A model generated the notes under the pieces. The model was not told the origin of the DNA and did no database searches. It saw only the letters and a program-made list of their open reading frames with translations. DNA of 64,000 nucleotides from Sanderia malayensis (Eukaryota > Cnidaria > Scyphozoa > Semaeostomeae > Pelagiidae). The translations under genes were made by a program, and so were the position numbers. Position 1 is the stretch's first letter, and the number at the start of each line of letters is the position of its first letter. The DNA lies in the NCBI GenBank assembly GCA_013076295.1, contig RQOL01000876.1, forward strand, positions 2,852,001 through 2,916,000, in the 5' to 3' direction. Positions 40,101-53,335 of this stretch are shown here, piece by piece.

Positions 40101-42324
40101 ATAGCAAATACTTAGCCTAGTGCTTTCTCTTTGAAAATGATTATCAAGTATAATAGTGCTCAATTTAACTTATTTATCATTAGAAAGAAAAAGATTTCCG
40201 AATCAATTAATGATATGGCAGCATACACGAACCTCAATGACTCCATATTTCATACGATTTCATCTTCAGATAATCCAAGATTGAGCAAAGTACGTTTTTT
40301 ACCTGCAAATATTTTTCATCTTTTTGACGAGTGTTATCGCTTATAATTTATATTTTGTATCTTTTCAGGCAAAATCAATTTTGCATCGAATCAAGAAGAG
40401 AGATCTTTATATGTTTATTGGACAGACCATTATCAAATATAATCTGGTCAGTATTGCAATCTTTCCATCTTGATTAACAGTCGCAAGTACAATATTATAA
40501 TGTTTCTTATTTTCAAAGTGATTTTTCTTATTATTATTATTACGTTTCACAGGGTGACACGGAGACTGAATTTAGAGATGCCATTATTTCTTCTGATTCT
40601 GAATTGAATAGAGAAGATTTTATTGTTCATGTAGGTATTTCTGTCTCTGTGCCCTTGTTGTTTCTGTCTCTTTCTCGTGTGGTTTCTGCCTCTTTCTTAT
40701 TGGTATTTCCAGCAATCAACATCTGTCATCGATCTAAACATGTTTTTTCTTCTTCTTTTACTCAGATTATTAATTTTGATTATGGTATGAAGGATCAGAA
40801 TCCAATTGATCATGTGAGATTTTATCACAAGAACGATCCAAATTTTGCCATCGGAATAAGAAAGGACCAGGTTGGTTTCGGTCAGCTTTCAATCCTCAAT
40901 TCATTTTGGGAGAAATGCCTTTTGATTTATTAAATGTTTTGAAACTATGCAATAAGATTTTATTTTCTTCATAGGTTAGCCAAATGCTTCCAGAAACATT
41001 CGCAGAGAAACATCTCAGATTTTATTGCAAGAAAAAAGACGCTAAAATATTGGAAGAAGGGAACAGGTTTGTAACAATCTTTAATTTCATTAAATATATT
41101 CTTATTTATTATCTACTTATATTAATGTATATTGTGTTTTGAATGTATTATAACATAAAGTGCTCAATACTTTGGGTAGAGCATATTATAGACAATTGCC
41201 TGATGATCGAGAAATCGTGAAACTAGTAGTTGTAATACCGTGTTCTTACCTTCTGTGTTTTACTGCTTATATTAATGTATGCATTTATTATGGAATTTTT
41301 AACTTTTTAGATGTTTTAAAAAATGGTGCAAGGAATTTCAGCAAACCACACCGAGAGTATGCAATCATTTATAACGTCATTGTCTTTCGAACTATTTATA
41401 TTTCTGAAGGTTGACACATTCTACAATAAATCAATTGCAGTGTGCGAATAGAATATACAACACTGATCGAATATTGGCTGCATATCAGTTGGATTTTGCC
41501 AACAAACAATTGTCTAAAACACGATCGCGAAGCCGAAGATGATCATGTACAATTTGAGCCATAGCAGGCCAAATTGTTTGCAATGTTTGAACGGTTGGTG
41601 GCGTCGCCACGGGGTGGACTGGGGTGGACATGTCCACCCCAGTTTTCTCAGAGGTCGATTTTCTAATTTCTCGAAATCCGTTGAAAACACTTTGGGGTGT
41701 GATGTTCATTCACTCAGAACATCTGGGTGTGCAGCTTTCCTCTTTGATGCCCACTGTTACGAAAAATGCTGCTTGACAAAACCGTTTTTCCAAAATTTTC
41801 TAAATAGTTCAAAAATGCTAAAAAGGGCGTTTCCCACGTTTTCCGAGAGTCTGAAGGGCCCCTCGTGTTTGTCCACTCCAGTTTTTTCGGGCTGGTGACG
41901 CCCCTGGGTTGGGGTCGAAAATAATATGCTACACACCAGACCAGTACGGCTAAGCAAACGAAAATTTGACAGCTGTATCTTGGATTTTAGCCAGCTGGCC
42001 ACAGTAATAAAAACGCTCGTCGCAAACCCAGCATTTATTTTGTTATTTCAAGGATGATAGCCACATTTCAACTTGTTTCTCTCTGCGGTTATTTAACATA
42101 TACGGTTGAATGGTGTATTTTCTTGCTTTTCACATAGTTTTGAGTTATTTGCCCACAATAATTAGCGCTGAATTTAGCATTATTTGTTTCTGTGTAAGTG
42201 GTTTTTATATCTTTTGTTTTAGATAAATTCAAGCTATTCTGAACTTACCCCGTTCAAGAAAGCGAAGATTGAAGAGGATTGTAAGAGCAATGTTAAACCA
42301 TCTAAACCGAATTTTGATAAATAA
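37200..42324 (+). CDS. SAMHD1: SAMHD1-type dNTP triphosphohydrolase lacking the SAM domain
   Basis: Eighteen exons in the main model: 37200-37358, 37449-37551, 37643-37700, 37943-38058, 38165-38235, 39137-39280, 39361-39408, 39517-39614, 39708-39774, 39860-39951, 40035-40091, 40184-40289, 40369-40446, 40553-40630, 40766-40870, 40975-41066, 41311-41356, then 42223-42324; 539 residues. The HD core matches human SAMHD1 throughout: [24 protein letters not shown], the HD motif in [41 protein letters not shown] and NPIDHV. The first 53 residues are polar and carry no SAM domain, which human SAMHD1 has at about 45-110. The enzyme hydrolyses dNTPs to nucleosides and triphosphate and lowers the dNTP pool. 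An alternative last exon at 41441-41542 (ending RSRSRR) fits in the same phase. AATAAA overlaps the stop at 42320. Confidence 0.96.
37744..37883. mobile_element. Short TIR element (MITE) in SAMHD1 intron 3
   Basis: GGCCGGGTTACACTGGG at 37744-37760 is matched, with one mismatch, by the reverse complement at 37867-37883. The 140-bp element has no coding capacity and sits wholly in an intron. Confidence 0.75.
38575..38960 (+). mobile_element. tRNA-derived SINE in SAMHD1 intron 5
   Basis: An A-box (TGGCGTAGTGG, 38591-38601) and a B-box (GGATCGATTCC, 38634-38644) have tRNA-like order and spacing. Downstream are a 21-bp imperfect hairpin (arms 38695-38715 and 38724-38744, one mismatch) and a smaller hairpin (TTTTTCGGC / GCCGAAAAA near 38772-38796). 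The tRNA part does not fold into a complete cloverleaf, so it is a SINE head and not a tRNA gene. The right border is approximate. Confidence 0.75.
41570..41935. mobile_element. Repeat element with a 26-bp perfect palindrome between the two alternative SAMHD1 last exons
   Basis: The centre-left part holds a perfect 26-base palindrome at 41618-41643 (core GGGGTGGACATGTCCACCCC). The outer parts (GGTGGCGTCGCCACGGGG near the left and GGTGACGCCCCTGGG near the right) are loosely inverted copies, suggesting a degenerate MITE. Borders are approximate. The GC content is well above the surrounding intron. Confidence 0.55.
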
Positions 42325-42747
42325 ATAAATTTTGATAAATTTTTGCTAAATGGAGAGTAGGTATAGTTGTTAACTTCGAAATGATTGATGTAATATATAG
42401 CAATATAAATCACACAGTAGCTAATCAGTTCTTGCATAATTAAGCTTTGGCTGCTTTTTATATTTTGATATGATGTAAAGTATCCAACTTGATTATTTTG
42501 TCTGTCTTTGGCCCGCTCCCATGGAAGGGGTGCATAATTGCATCTGAGGAAATGGTTTTATCTATGACCTCGTTCTTGTGCATACTGAGATTGAGGCCAT
42601 TTGAGGCGTCGATGTCATGACAGAGAAGTGAAGAGCAAAATCTTCTCTTGCCAAGACAACTCGAGGCCAATTCTCAGAATTTCTGAAATTTTATATTGAA
42701 ACAGAAAGACATATATACGATTTAAAATTAACTTGGAAGTTATAAGA
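42325..42747. other. Short intergenic region between SAMHD1 and TENT4
   Basis: 420 bp in head-to-tail orientation. It begins with a second AATAAA (42324-42329). Near 42510-42670 the sequence is less AT-rich and probably holds the TENT4 promoter and 5' UTR; I see no specific motif. Confidence 0.5.
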
Positions 42748-46144
<3,397 letters not shown>

Positions 46145-46446
46145 CAATCATGTCTGACTTCCAAGGTAAATGTCTTTGTCCTTCCTAATTTGCCAATTGC
46201 ACTTTTTTATTTTTATACATATATTGTAGGAATTTCAGGACAAAATGCCTGGGTTAAGATTGGGTTAAAATGCAGACATGTGATGCTTACTGCTGCCTAG
46301 CAAAATTTTTGGACTTGTTATTTAATGTTTGTGCATAGATATTGAGTGCTTTCATAGCAATTTGTCTATTTTAGAAAGATATAGATAATTTGATATTTTT
46401 ACTTATTCATATTTAATGAGAATATACATATTACAACTGGCAAAAA

Positions 46447-47629
46447 CTAATCCAGCAATTTATTGATGGTTATATTCAACCAGTCTTCAGTAATATTATC
46501 CAGATGATTATCAAAGTCAATTAAGCTTTGGTAAGCTTTACTGCGAATCAATTCTGAGACAATTGCCAAACCCGATTCTCCACCTTGAAGATGCCTGCAA
46601 AGAAAACAGAAATTCAGAAACAATTCCAGATTCAAGGTTAGGTCTAGGTACCAATGGCAGTTTAAGTATTTTTTATTTATATTTTTACCAATTTCCATCT
46701 TTATGTTTCCATCTACCATCATTGGATGTGTATAGCTATGACAAATTATGAGAATTATATTCAATATTTACTGTTTCAGAAGTATTTGTATGAATTTAAG
46801 AGTAAATAAAGGTGGGATGAATGCGATTAATCAAATGATGAGTGAGACCTTCAATGCTAGCTCTGCACATTCTGCACCCATTTTTGTATTGTCAATCTAC
46901 AAAATAAAAGTCAGCCAGTTATGCAATAGCAAAACGATAGCTACATATATATCTATATCTATAGATTCGTGTTGTCTATGCTGGTACCACAGTGCTCGAT
47001 GTACAGAAGTACAGAGCGATAATAGAGCAGAAACAAGAAAGTAGACTTAGTTCTCTGTAGTCTGTCTGATGATTGCGTAAGCATGAAACTTTGAGTTACA
47101 GAGAACTAAGTCTACTTTCTTGTTTCTGCTCTAGCTACATATATATATATAAACTACATAGACTATCAACAATAAGCATTGTACATACCATGAAGAGAAG
47201 TGAGTGGTTGTTGAATTCGAGAAGTTTTTCAGATATCTTGTACGCTATCGTGTCAGGTCTAAAAATAATGTTTCACTTTAAGTAAATTTCAGTGTAGAAT
47301 TACGAAAGAATTGGAAACTGTAACCGATTGAAGACGAGAGAACCCTACTCATTCGTGTTGAAGTTTTCATTGGCCTGATAATATCCAGCTATTTGCAGTT
47401 TGGAACCTTTGCAATATGCATCTATCTGAGAAAGAGCGACTTCCAACATTGGTGCTAGGCCAAGACATTGGTGGAACAATGGGATAGCGTCAACGATACT
47501 TATTTCATTCCCACTCAGAGATTCAGCGATCACTACACCATTTACGGCTTTGTGAGGATATTTACAGGCATGTAGGAGAATTTTCGAGTACGCTTTCACT
47601 GATATGGTGGTCTTCATTTTGCGAAACAA
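46447..47629 (-). CDS. EMC8/EMC9: EMC8/EMC9, ER membrane protein complex subunit
   Basis: Five exons on the minus strand, first to last: 47629-47349, 47258-47189, 46896-46849, 46735-46689, 46594-46447; 197 residues (human about 210). Diagnostic strings are KYPHKAVNGVVIAESLSGNE, IPLFHQCLGLAPMLEVALSQ, IAGYYQANEN and the C-terminal LIDFDNHLDNITEDWLN. It belongs to the MPN fold without the metal-binding JAMM residues. As a cytosolic subunit of the EMC it supports insertion of tail-anchored and multipass proteins into the ER membrane. A second Met at 47617 (MKTTISVKAY) is an equally good start. Vertebrates have two paralogues; this looks like the single ancestral type. Intron 2 contains a perfect 36-bp inverted repeat. 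Confidence 0.95.
47024..47132. repeat. Perfect 36-bp inverted repeat in EMC8/9 intron 2
   Basis: The arm at 47024-47059 (starting AGAGCAGAAACAAGAAAG) is matched base for base by its reverse complement at 47097-47132, with a 37-base loop. TAGCTACATATATAT occurs both upstream (about 46939) and directly after the right arm, which could be a target-site duplication or simple AT-rich similarity. The hairpin may be a small MITE or a small-RNA precursor. Confidence 0.9.
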
Positions 47630-47765
47630 ACAATGAACTCGATAAGAAATTCTGCGAAGAACGTCAGACTAGGCCAAGACAGCATGCACCAGATCCAGAA
47701 TCAGATTGGTTGAATATTCGTTCATACTGGAATCAGTTTCACATTGCATCATTGGACATTGCAAA

Positions 47766-50009
47766 CACACATTGATAGATATCACAAAAAAACGTAAGTA
47801 TTGTTCATAATTAATACTTCATTAATTCATTGAATGCGAAAATATAGAAGTGTATGTATATAGAGAGAGATATAATCCTTATTCCCCTCTATTTTAGTAC
47901 ACAACTACAACATCATCTCCATCTTAATTGGGATTTTAAAAATAATTTGAATTTTCCTTTGTTAGTTTGAGCCTCGCCTATTTCCTGCATACATTATCAT
48001 TATTACCGCAAGTTTCATTGTTTTCTTTGGATAAAATCACATGATTAGTATTACTGCAACGTGATTGGCTTATTCTGAGAGGGTTGAGTTCTACAATGAA
48101 GCATGCAACGCGTGTTTTCTCTCCTTTGGTTTCTTTTCAACGAATGATAGCAAGAAGAAGGCACCAGATGGAGCAGGTCTGAAAAGAAATGGCAAAAAGA
48201 AAAGCTTATTGAAACAGCAACTCTGATGGTAAGCTCTCTTCCTTCTCTTTTTGAGCCTCAATAACGATAAAATAAGGTGGAACCTATATTGTTATTTTAT
48301 TGCATGAAATACTGGAGAATTTAGTGTTTTTTGGCGCAGTCAAGACCAGAAATTTGCTAGGCACAAATCTTCCGCCGCCATTTGCATTCAAGCAAAGCGA
48401 AGATGTTTTCTTAAAAGATCAATTGATTATCTTTAATCGATACGTTGATATTTCTAGTTACTAGGTATGATTTTTCAATTGTTAAATTTCTATTTCTTTT
48501 CTCCTTCAGAGGCGCGTAGAATCAGAGCATCGCCAGCGGCCATAACTGCAACATTTTGAGACAGTCGCCAACGATGAAGGAAGATGAAAGGTAAGGATTT
48601 TCAAATGAATATGTTTTACAACTGGGCTTTTTCTCCTAAAATGTTCTAAATTGAAGCAACAAGGATAAATACATTTATTTCGATGAGAGACAGGCTGAAA
48701 CTCAGGCACACCGCGTGTAAATGCATCAATATTTATTGCTTTATTCACTGAACTTTTAAAATGATCTATTGGGCTCAAGGATATTCAAATTTGCGTCCAT
48801 AACGTGGTTCACCTTCCTTCTACTCCCAATTGAGTTTATTTTGCATGATTACTCGATGGAATGTCTTCAATTGGGAATATTTTGAACTTTGATTTGCTTA
48901 GATGTTTATGCAAATATTCATTGTGATTCATCAAGAGTTTATTGTCTGTCTTGTAACATTGCAATGCGTTTATTTAGCTTTGGCATAGTTTATTTCCTCG
49001 TGATTTCCATTGTATCATGATTCTCTAACCTCCAAGCAACGAGCATATAAATGTTTGAGTAACGTAGGATTTTTTCTTTCAGTTTTCTTGTGTCGACGAA
49101 GCGTGCGGATTTCTCTGGCCCAAGCTGAAGACGGCGCAAGTTTCTTGTCTTGGTTTATTTGGAAGACGCAAGTTTATGCCTTCGGTTTAAGCTTCAATTC
49201 AAGCCGGCCTTCTGTTTATTAACTCTCTCAAGATTGATGCAACATTGGAAGATAAGTAGCTAATAGTTTTATCTGCCTATTTATTGATTGGTTTTATTGC
49301 TGTTTCATATATTTGGATATTTTAAACCTTTCCCCACCTCGTGCTATGTTCTACTGACTCCTTGCATCCACTTCTACACCAAATGGAATTTATTTGTGAA
49401 TCGCACAATAACCGAAAAGGAATAACTAATTCAGCTAATGGCAACGATAATACTTTGTTATTTATATTACACCCCTTCTGTTTCCTGTGTTACATATATT
49501 TAACTATATTATTTGCATTTGATGATATCTTTGCTTCTTAATGTACCATTTAGAATTATTTTAGGAGCAACGAAGATGGAAGACAGAAGAAACAGATGAA
49601 GAATTCATAATTTGATTTTGATATAAAAAAACATGTCGTTTTGCCTCCTTCTTTTTGTCATTTTCTCTTTTTTTATATAAATCTTAGACTTAGCTTAGGT
49701 ATAAGTTATTAATCTAGAATTAGATATAATAATAATTAGACAATATAAGTAAGCATTTTACGCTTAGCTTAGATTAATTATTAATCTAGAATTAGATGCT
49801 AATTAGACAATATAAGTAGATATTCTAGGCTTAGATTAGGTAAATTACTAATATAGAAATAGATAAGATAAGTAAGCAGGATATTTAAGCGCGCGGCGAG
49901 AGGGTAACGGGAGAAGGGAGGGAGGAGAGAAGAGGGCAGGAGAGGCGCGCTTTTCCCTTCACGCGTGGAGGGAAAAGCGCGTAGAAGAGAGGGGAAAGAG
50001 ATGTGGGGG
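47766..50009 (+). repeat. Left arm of giant inverted repeat
   Basis: Pairs with 50231-52118. The arm contains features of a spliced transcript read toward the centre: a donor at 48229 (CTGATG then GTAAGC), an internal exon-like segment at about 48511-48590 bounded by CTTCAG and GTAAGG, and another acceptor (TTTCTTTCAG) near 49081. No long frame is shared between the arms, so it looks non-coding. About 300 bp near 48700-49005 have no counterpart in the other arm. The inner end (49880 onward) is an extremely purine-rich, GC-rich block. The outer boundary (TATCAATGTGTGTT in the other arm) is sharp. Confidence 0.9.
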
Positions 50010-50230
50010 GGGGGCGAGAGGGAGAGAGACAGTGGACGGGAGGAGAGAGGGGGAGAAAGAGAGCGAAGGGTTGGGAGGTGTGGCTAGGGAAGAAGTGCAG
50101 CATGTGGCGTATCTCATTTTATTTTATATTCCCCGTCCAATTTTTTCCCCTTTCCCTTCCTGCCCCATGTTTTTCTCTCCCTGCGCCCACTTTCTCCTCC
50201 CGTTCGCTCTTTCTCTCCTCCCTCTTCCCC

Positions 50231-52118
50231 GCCCCACATCTCTTTCCCCTCTCTTCTACGCGCTTTTCCCTCCACGCGTGAAGGGAAAAGCGCGCCTCTC
50301 CTGCCCTCTTCTCTCCTCCCTCCCTCCCTTCTCCCGTTACCCTCTCGCCGCGCGCTTAAATATCCTGCTTACTTATCTTATCTATTTCTATATTAGTAAT
50401 TTACCTAATCTAAGCCTAGAATATCTACTTATATTGTCTAATTAGCATTATATCTAATTCTAGATTAATAACTTATACCTAAGCTAAGTCTAAGATTTAT
50501 ATAAAAAAAGAGAAAATGACAAAAAGAAGGAGGCAAAACGACATGTTTTTTATATCAAAATCAAATAATGAATTCTTCATCTGTTTCTTCTGTCTTCCAT
50601 CTTCGTTGCTCCTAAAATAATTCTAAATGGTACATTAAGAAGCAAAGATATCATCAAATGCAAATAATATAGTTAAATATATGTAACACAGGAAACAGAA
50701 GGGGTGTAATATAAATAACAAAGTATTATCGTTGCCATTAGCTGAATTAGTTATTCCTTTTCGGTTATTGTGCGATTCACAAATAAATTCCATTTTGTGT
50801 AGAAGTGGATGCAAGGAGTCAGTAGAACATAGCACGAGGTGGGGAAAGGTTTAAAATATCCAAATATATGAAACAGCAATAAAACCAATCAATAAATAGG
50901 CAGATAAAACTATTAGCTACTTATCTTCCAATGTTGCATCAATCTTGAGAGAGTTAATAAACAGAAGGCCGACTGTCTCTGAAGCTTGAACCGAAGGCCT
51001 AAGCTTGCGTCTTCGAAATAAACCAAAACAAGAAACTTGCGCCGTCTTCAGCTTGGGCCAGTGAAATCTTTTTTATCTAGCAGAGCATCCGCACGCTTCG
51101 TCGACACAAGAAGACTGAAAGAAAAAAATCCTACGTTGCTCAAACATTTATATGCTCGTTGCTTGGAGGTTAGAGAATCATAATAAAATGAATATCCTTG
51201 AGTCTCATCGATATAAATGTATTTATCCTTGTTGCTTCAACTTGGAACATTTTACGAGAAAAAGCCCAGTTGTAAAACATATTCATTTGAAAATCCTTAC
51301 CTTTCATCTTCCTTCATCGTTGGCGACTGTCTTCAAATGTTGCAGTTATGGCCGCTGGCGATGCTCTGATTCTACGCGCCTCTGAAGGAGAAAACAAATA
51401 GAAATTCAACAATTGCAAAATCATACCTATTGTAACTATAAATAATCAACGTATCGATTAAAGATAATCAATTGATCTTTTAAGAAAACATCTTCGCTTT
51501 GCTTGAATACAAATGGCGGAAGATTTGTGCCTAGCAAATTTCTGGTCTTGACTGCGCCAAAAAACACTAAATTCTCAAGTATTTTGGCAATAAAATAAGG
51601 TTTCATGTTATTCTATCGTTATTGAGGCTCAAAAAGAGAAGGAAAAAGAACTTACCAACAGAGTTGCTGTTTTAATATGCTTTTCTTTCTGCTATTTCTT
51701 TTCAGACCTGCTCCATCTGGTGCCTTCTTTTTGCTACCATTCGTTGAAAAGAAACCAAAGGAGAGAAAACACGCGTTGCATGCTTCATTGTGGAACCCAA
51801 CCCTCTCAGATTAAGCCAATCACGTTGCAGTAATACTAATCATGTGATTTTGTGCAAAGAAAACAATGAAACTTGCGGTAATAATGATAATGTATGCAGG
51901 AAATAGGCGAGGCTCAAACAACAAAGGAAAATTCAAATTATTTTAAAATTCCCAAATAAGATGGAGATGTCTTTGTATACTAGAATTGCGTACTAAAATT
52001 GAGGGGAATAAGAATTATATATCTCTCTATATACATAAATATCTATATTTTCGCATTTAATGAAGTATAATTATGAACAATACTTACGTCTTATTGTGAT
52101 ATATATCAATGTGTGTTA
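50231..52118 (-). repeat. Right arm of giant inverted repeat
   Basis: Inverted copy of 47766-50009, with scattered substitutions and short indels and an overall length about 350 bp shorter. Read on the minus strand, it keeps the same splice donors and acceptors as the left arm, including the internal exon-like segment bounded by CTTCAG and GTAAGG. The spacer between the arms (about 50010-50230) is an imperfect continuation of purine-rich then pyrimidine-rich sequence, so the true symmetry centre is near 50120. Confidence 0.9.
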
Positions 52119-52313
52119 GGATGTCCGCATGAAAATTTATTAACTAACAAGATGACACTGAGATGAATATTGATCTCGCTGTAAACTTAGATTCATCATA
52201 ATAATAACTATGTCATAGTTCAATATTTTTGACATGGTTTATCCTAATGTCTCAACTAGGCTTCAATTGTTAGATATACTGGTGTTATATTTACATTGTA
52301 ATTTCTGATGGAT

Positions 52314-52989
52314 TCAAAATTTTTCAGGGTACTTCTCTAATTCTTTGACTAATGTTTGCTCAACCCAGTGGATGAGGTCTTCATTCAGAGAATTCAGATT
52401 CAAACTCAGCAAAATTTGCTTCTTCAACCGTTTGCCTAGAAATAATAGACTCGAAAATCACGGTTCGTTGCCCTAAATCGTGATACTAATAAATTGAAAT
52501 CATATCTCTCTAGCACAGTGAAAGCTAAGATTTTAAATGAAAGTATTATGGGCAAGTTGTAAAAGGTAAAGGCTTACACAATCTTTGAGTAATAGCCGTG
52601 TGGTAGTTACTTGTATCACTTCCCAAAATTGTTGTAGAAGATGGCAACGAAGTCTGAAAAGATTTGTTAATCAATGTTCTTAAACAAATCAATATTTTCG
52701 CCCATCATAAAATTCATGTGTTAGTTCTACTGGTTGCTCTCCCTGGACGTCAGGTGCTAGGAAGGCCTACGCCTAGCTAAACTAAAAAAAGCCAAAAGAC
52801 AAATATTTCACTTACGATTTTTGTTGGTGTAGCAACTGTTAATATATCAAAATTACTAGAATCACCAATCCAAATAAACAAAGAATCTTTCATCTGAAGA
52901 CTTTTAAACGATATAATCCTTTCGTTGTATGTTTCTTTAAAACTGTGCTCCACGAAGCAATCCTGCACATGCGATTCCATTGCCGCCAT
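52314..52989 (-). CDS. PSMG4: PSMG4, proteasome assembly chaperone 4
   Basis: Three exons on the minus strand: 52989-52816, 52653-52578, 52435-52314; 123 residues, the same length as human PSMG4. Matching strings are LQMKDSLFIWIGDSSNF (human LTDSLFLWVG), SLPSSTTILGSDTSN, and the C-terminal VKELEKYPEKF (human EMEAFPEKF). PSMG4 with PSMG3 helps assemble the 20S proteasome alpha ring in the cytosol. The start ATG lies in AAAATGGCGGC, a YY1-like initiator context often seen at start codons of housekeeping genes. The gene lies 347 bp downstream of the Cys-loop receptor's stop, on the same strand, and about 200 bp from the giant inverted repeat. Confidence 0.95.
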
Positions 52990-53335
52990 TTTCAAATACT
53001 ACGAAATCTCGATTCTGTGTTTCAGTCGTCAGGAACGAACTGATAAAGAGGCTGCAAAAAGAAATTTCTTTGTCTGGTGCTTTCTGCACGACATACATAA
53101 CCTGTGTACTGAAGGTGTTATTTGCATATAAAAAGACATAGGCGTTTTTCACAATAACATCATTGGCATACACAAAATTAAAAAATCATTTATCATGGTA
53201 ACATCTGTTCCGCCCACCTTTAATTCTCTTATATTTGTATGAATCATAAGGTCTTCGAAGCAACATAAAAAAATCAATATCCAATATGATATAAAATACC
53301 TTTGTGCTTTTACTTTTTGCCAAGTGCGATTATTT

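Noticed and set aside
48506..48778. Protein-coding gene in the palindrome arms (shared frame ending CCSYGRWRCSDSTRL)
   Set aside because: The frame runs against the orientation of the conserved splice sites, varies in length between arms and has no recognisable domain.
49341..49541. Shared 66-codon frame MLCSTDSLHPLLHQMEF in both arms
   Set aside because: Identical because the arms are near-identical copies; short, AT-rich 3' part and no homology known to me.
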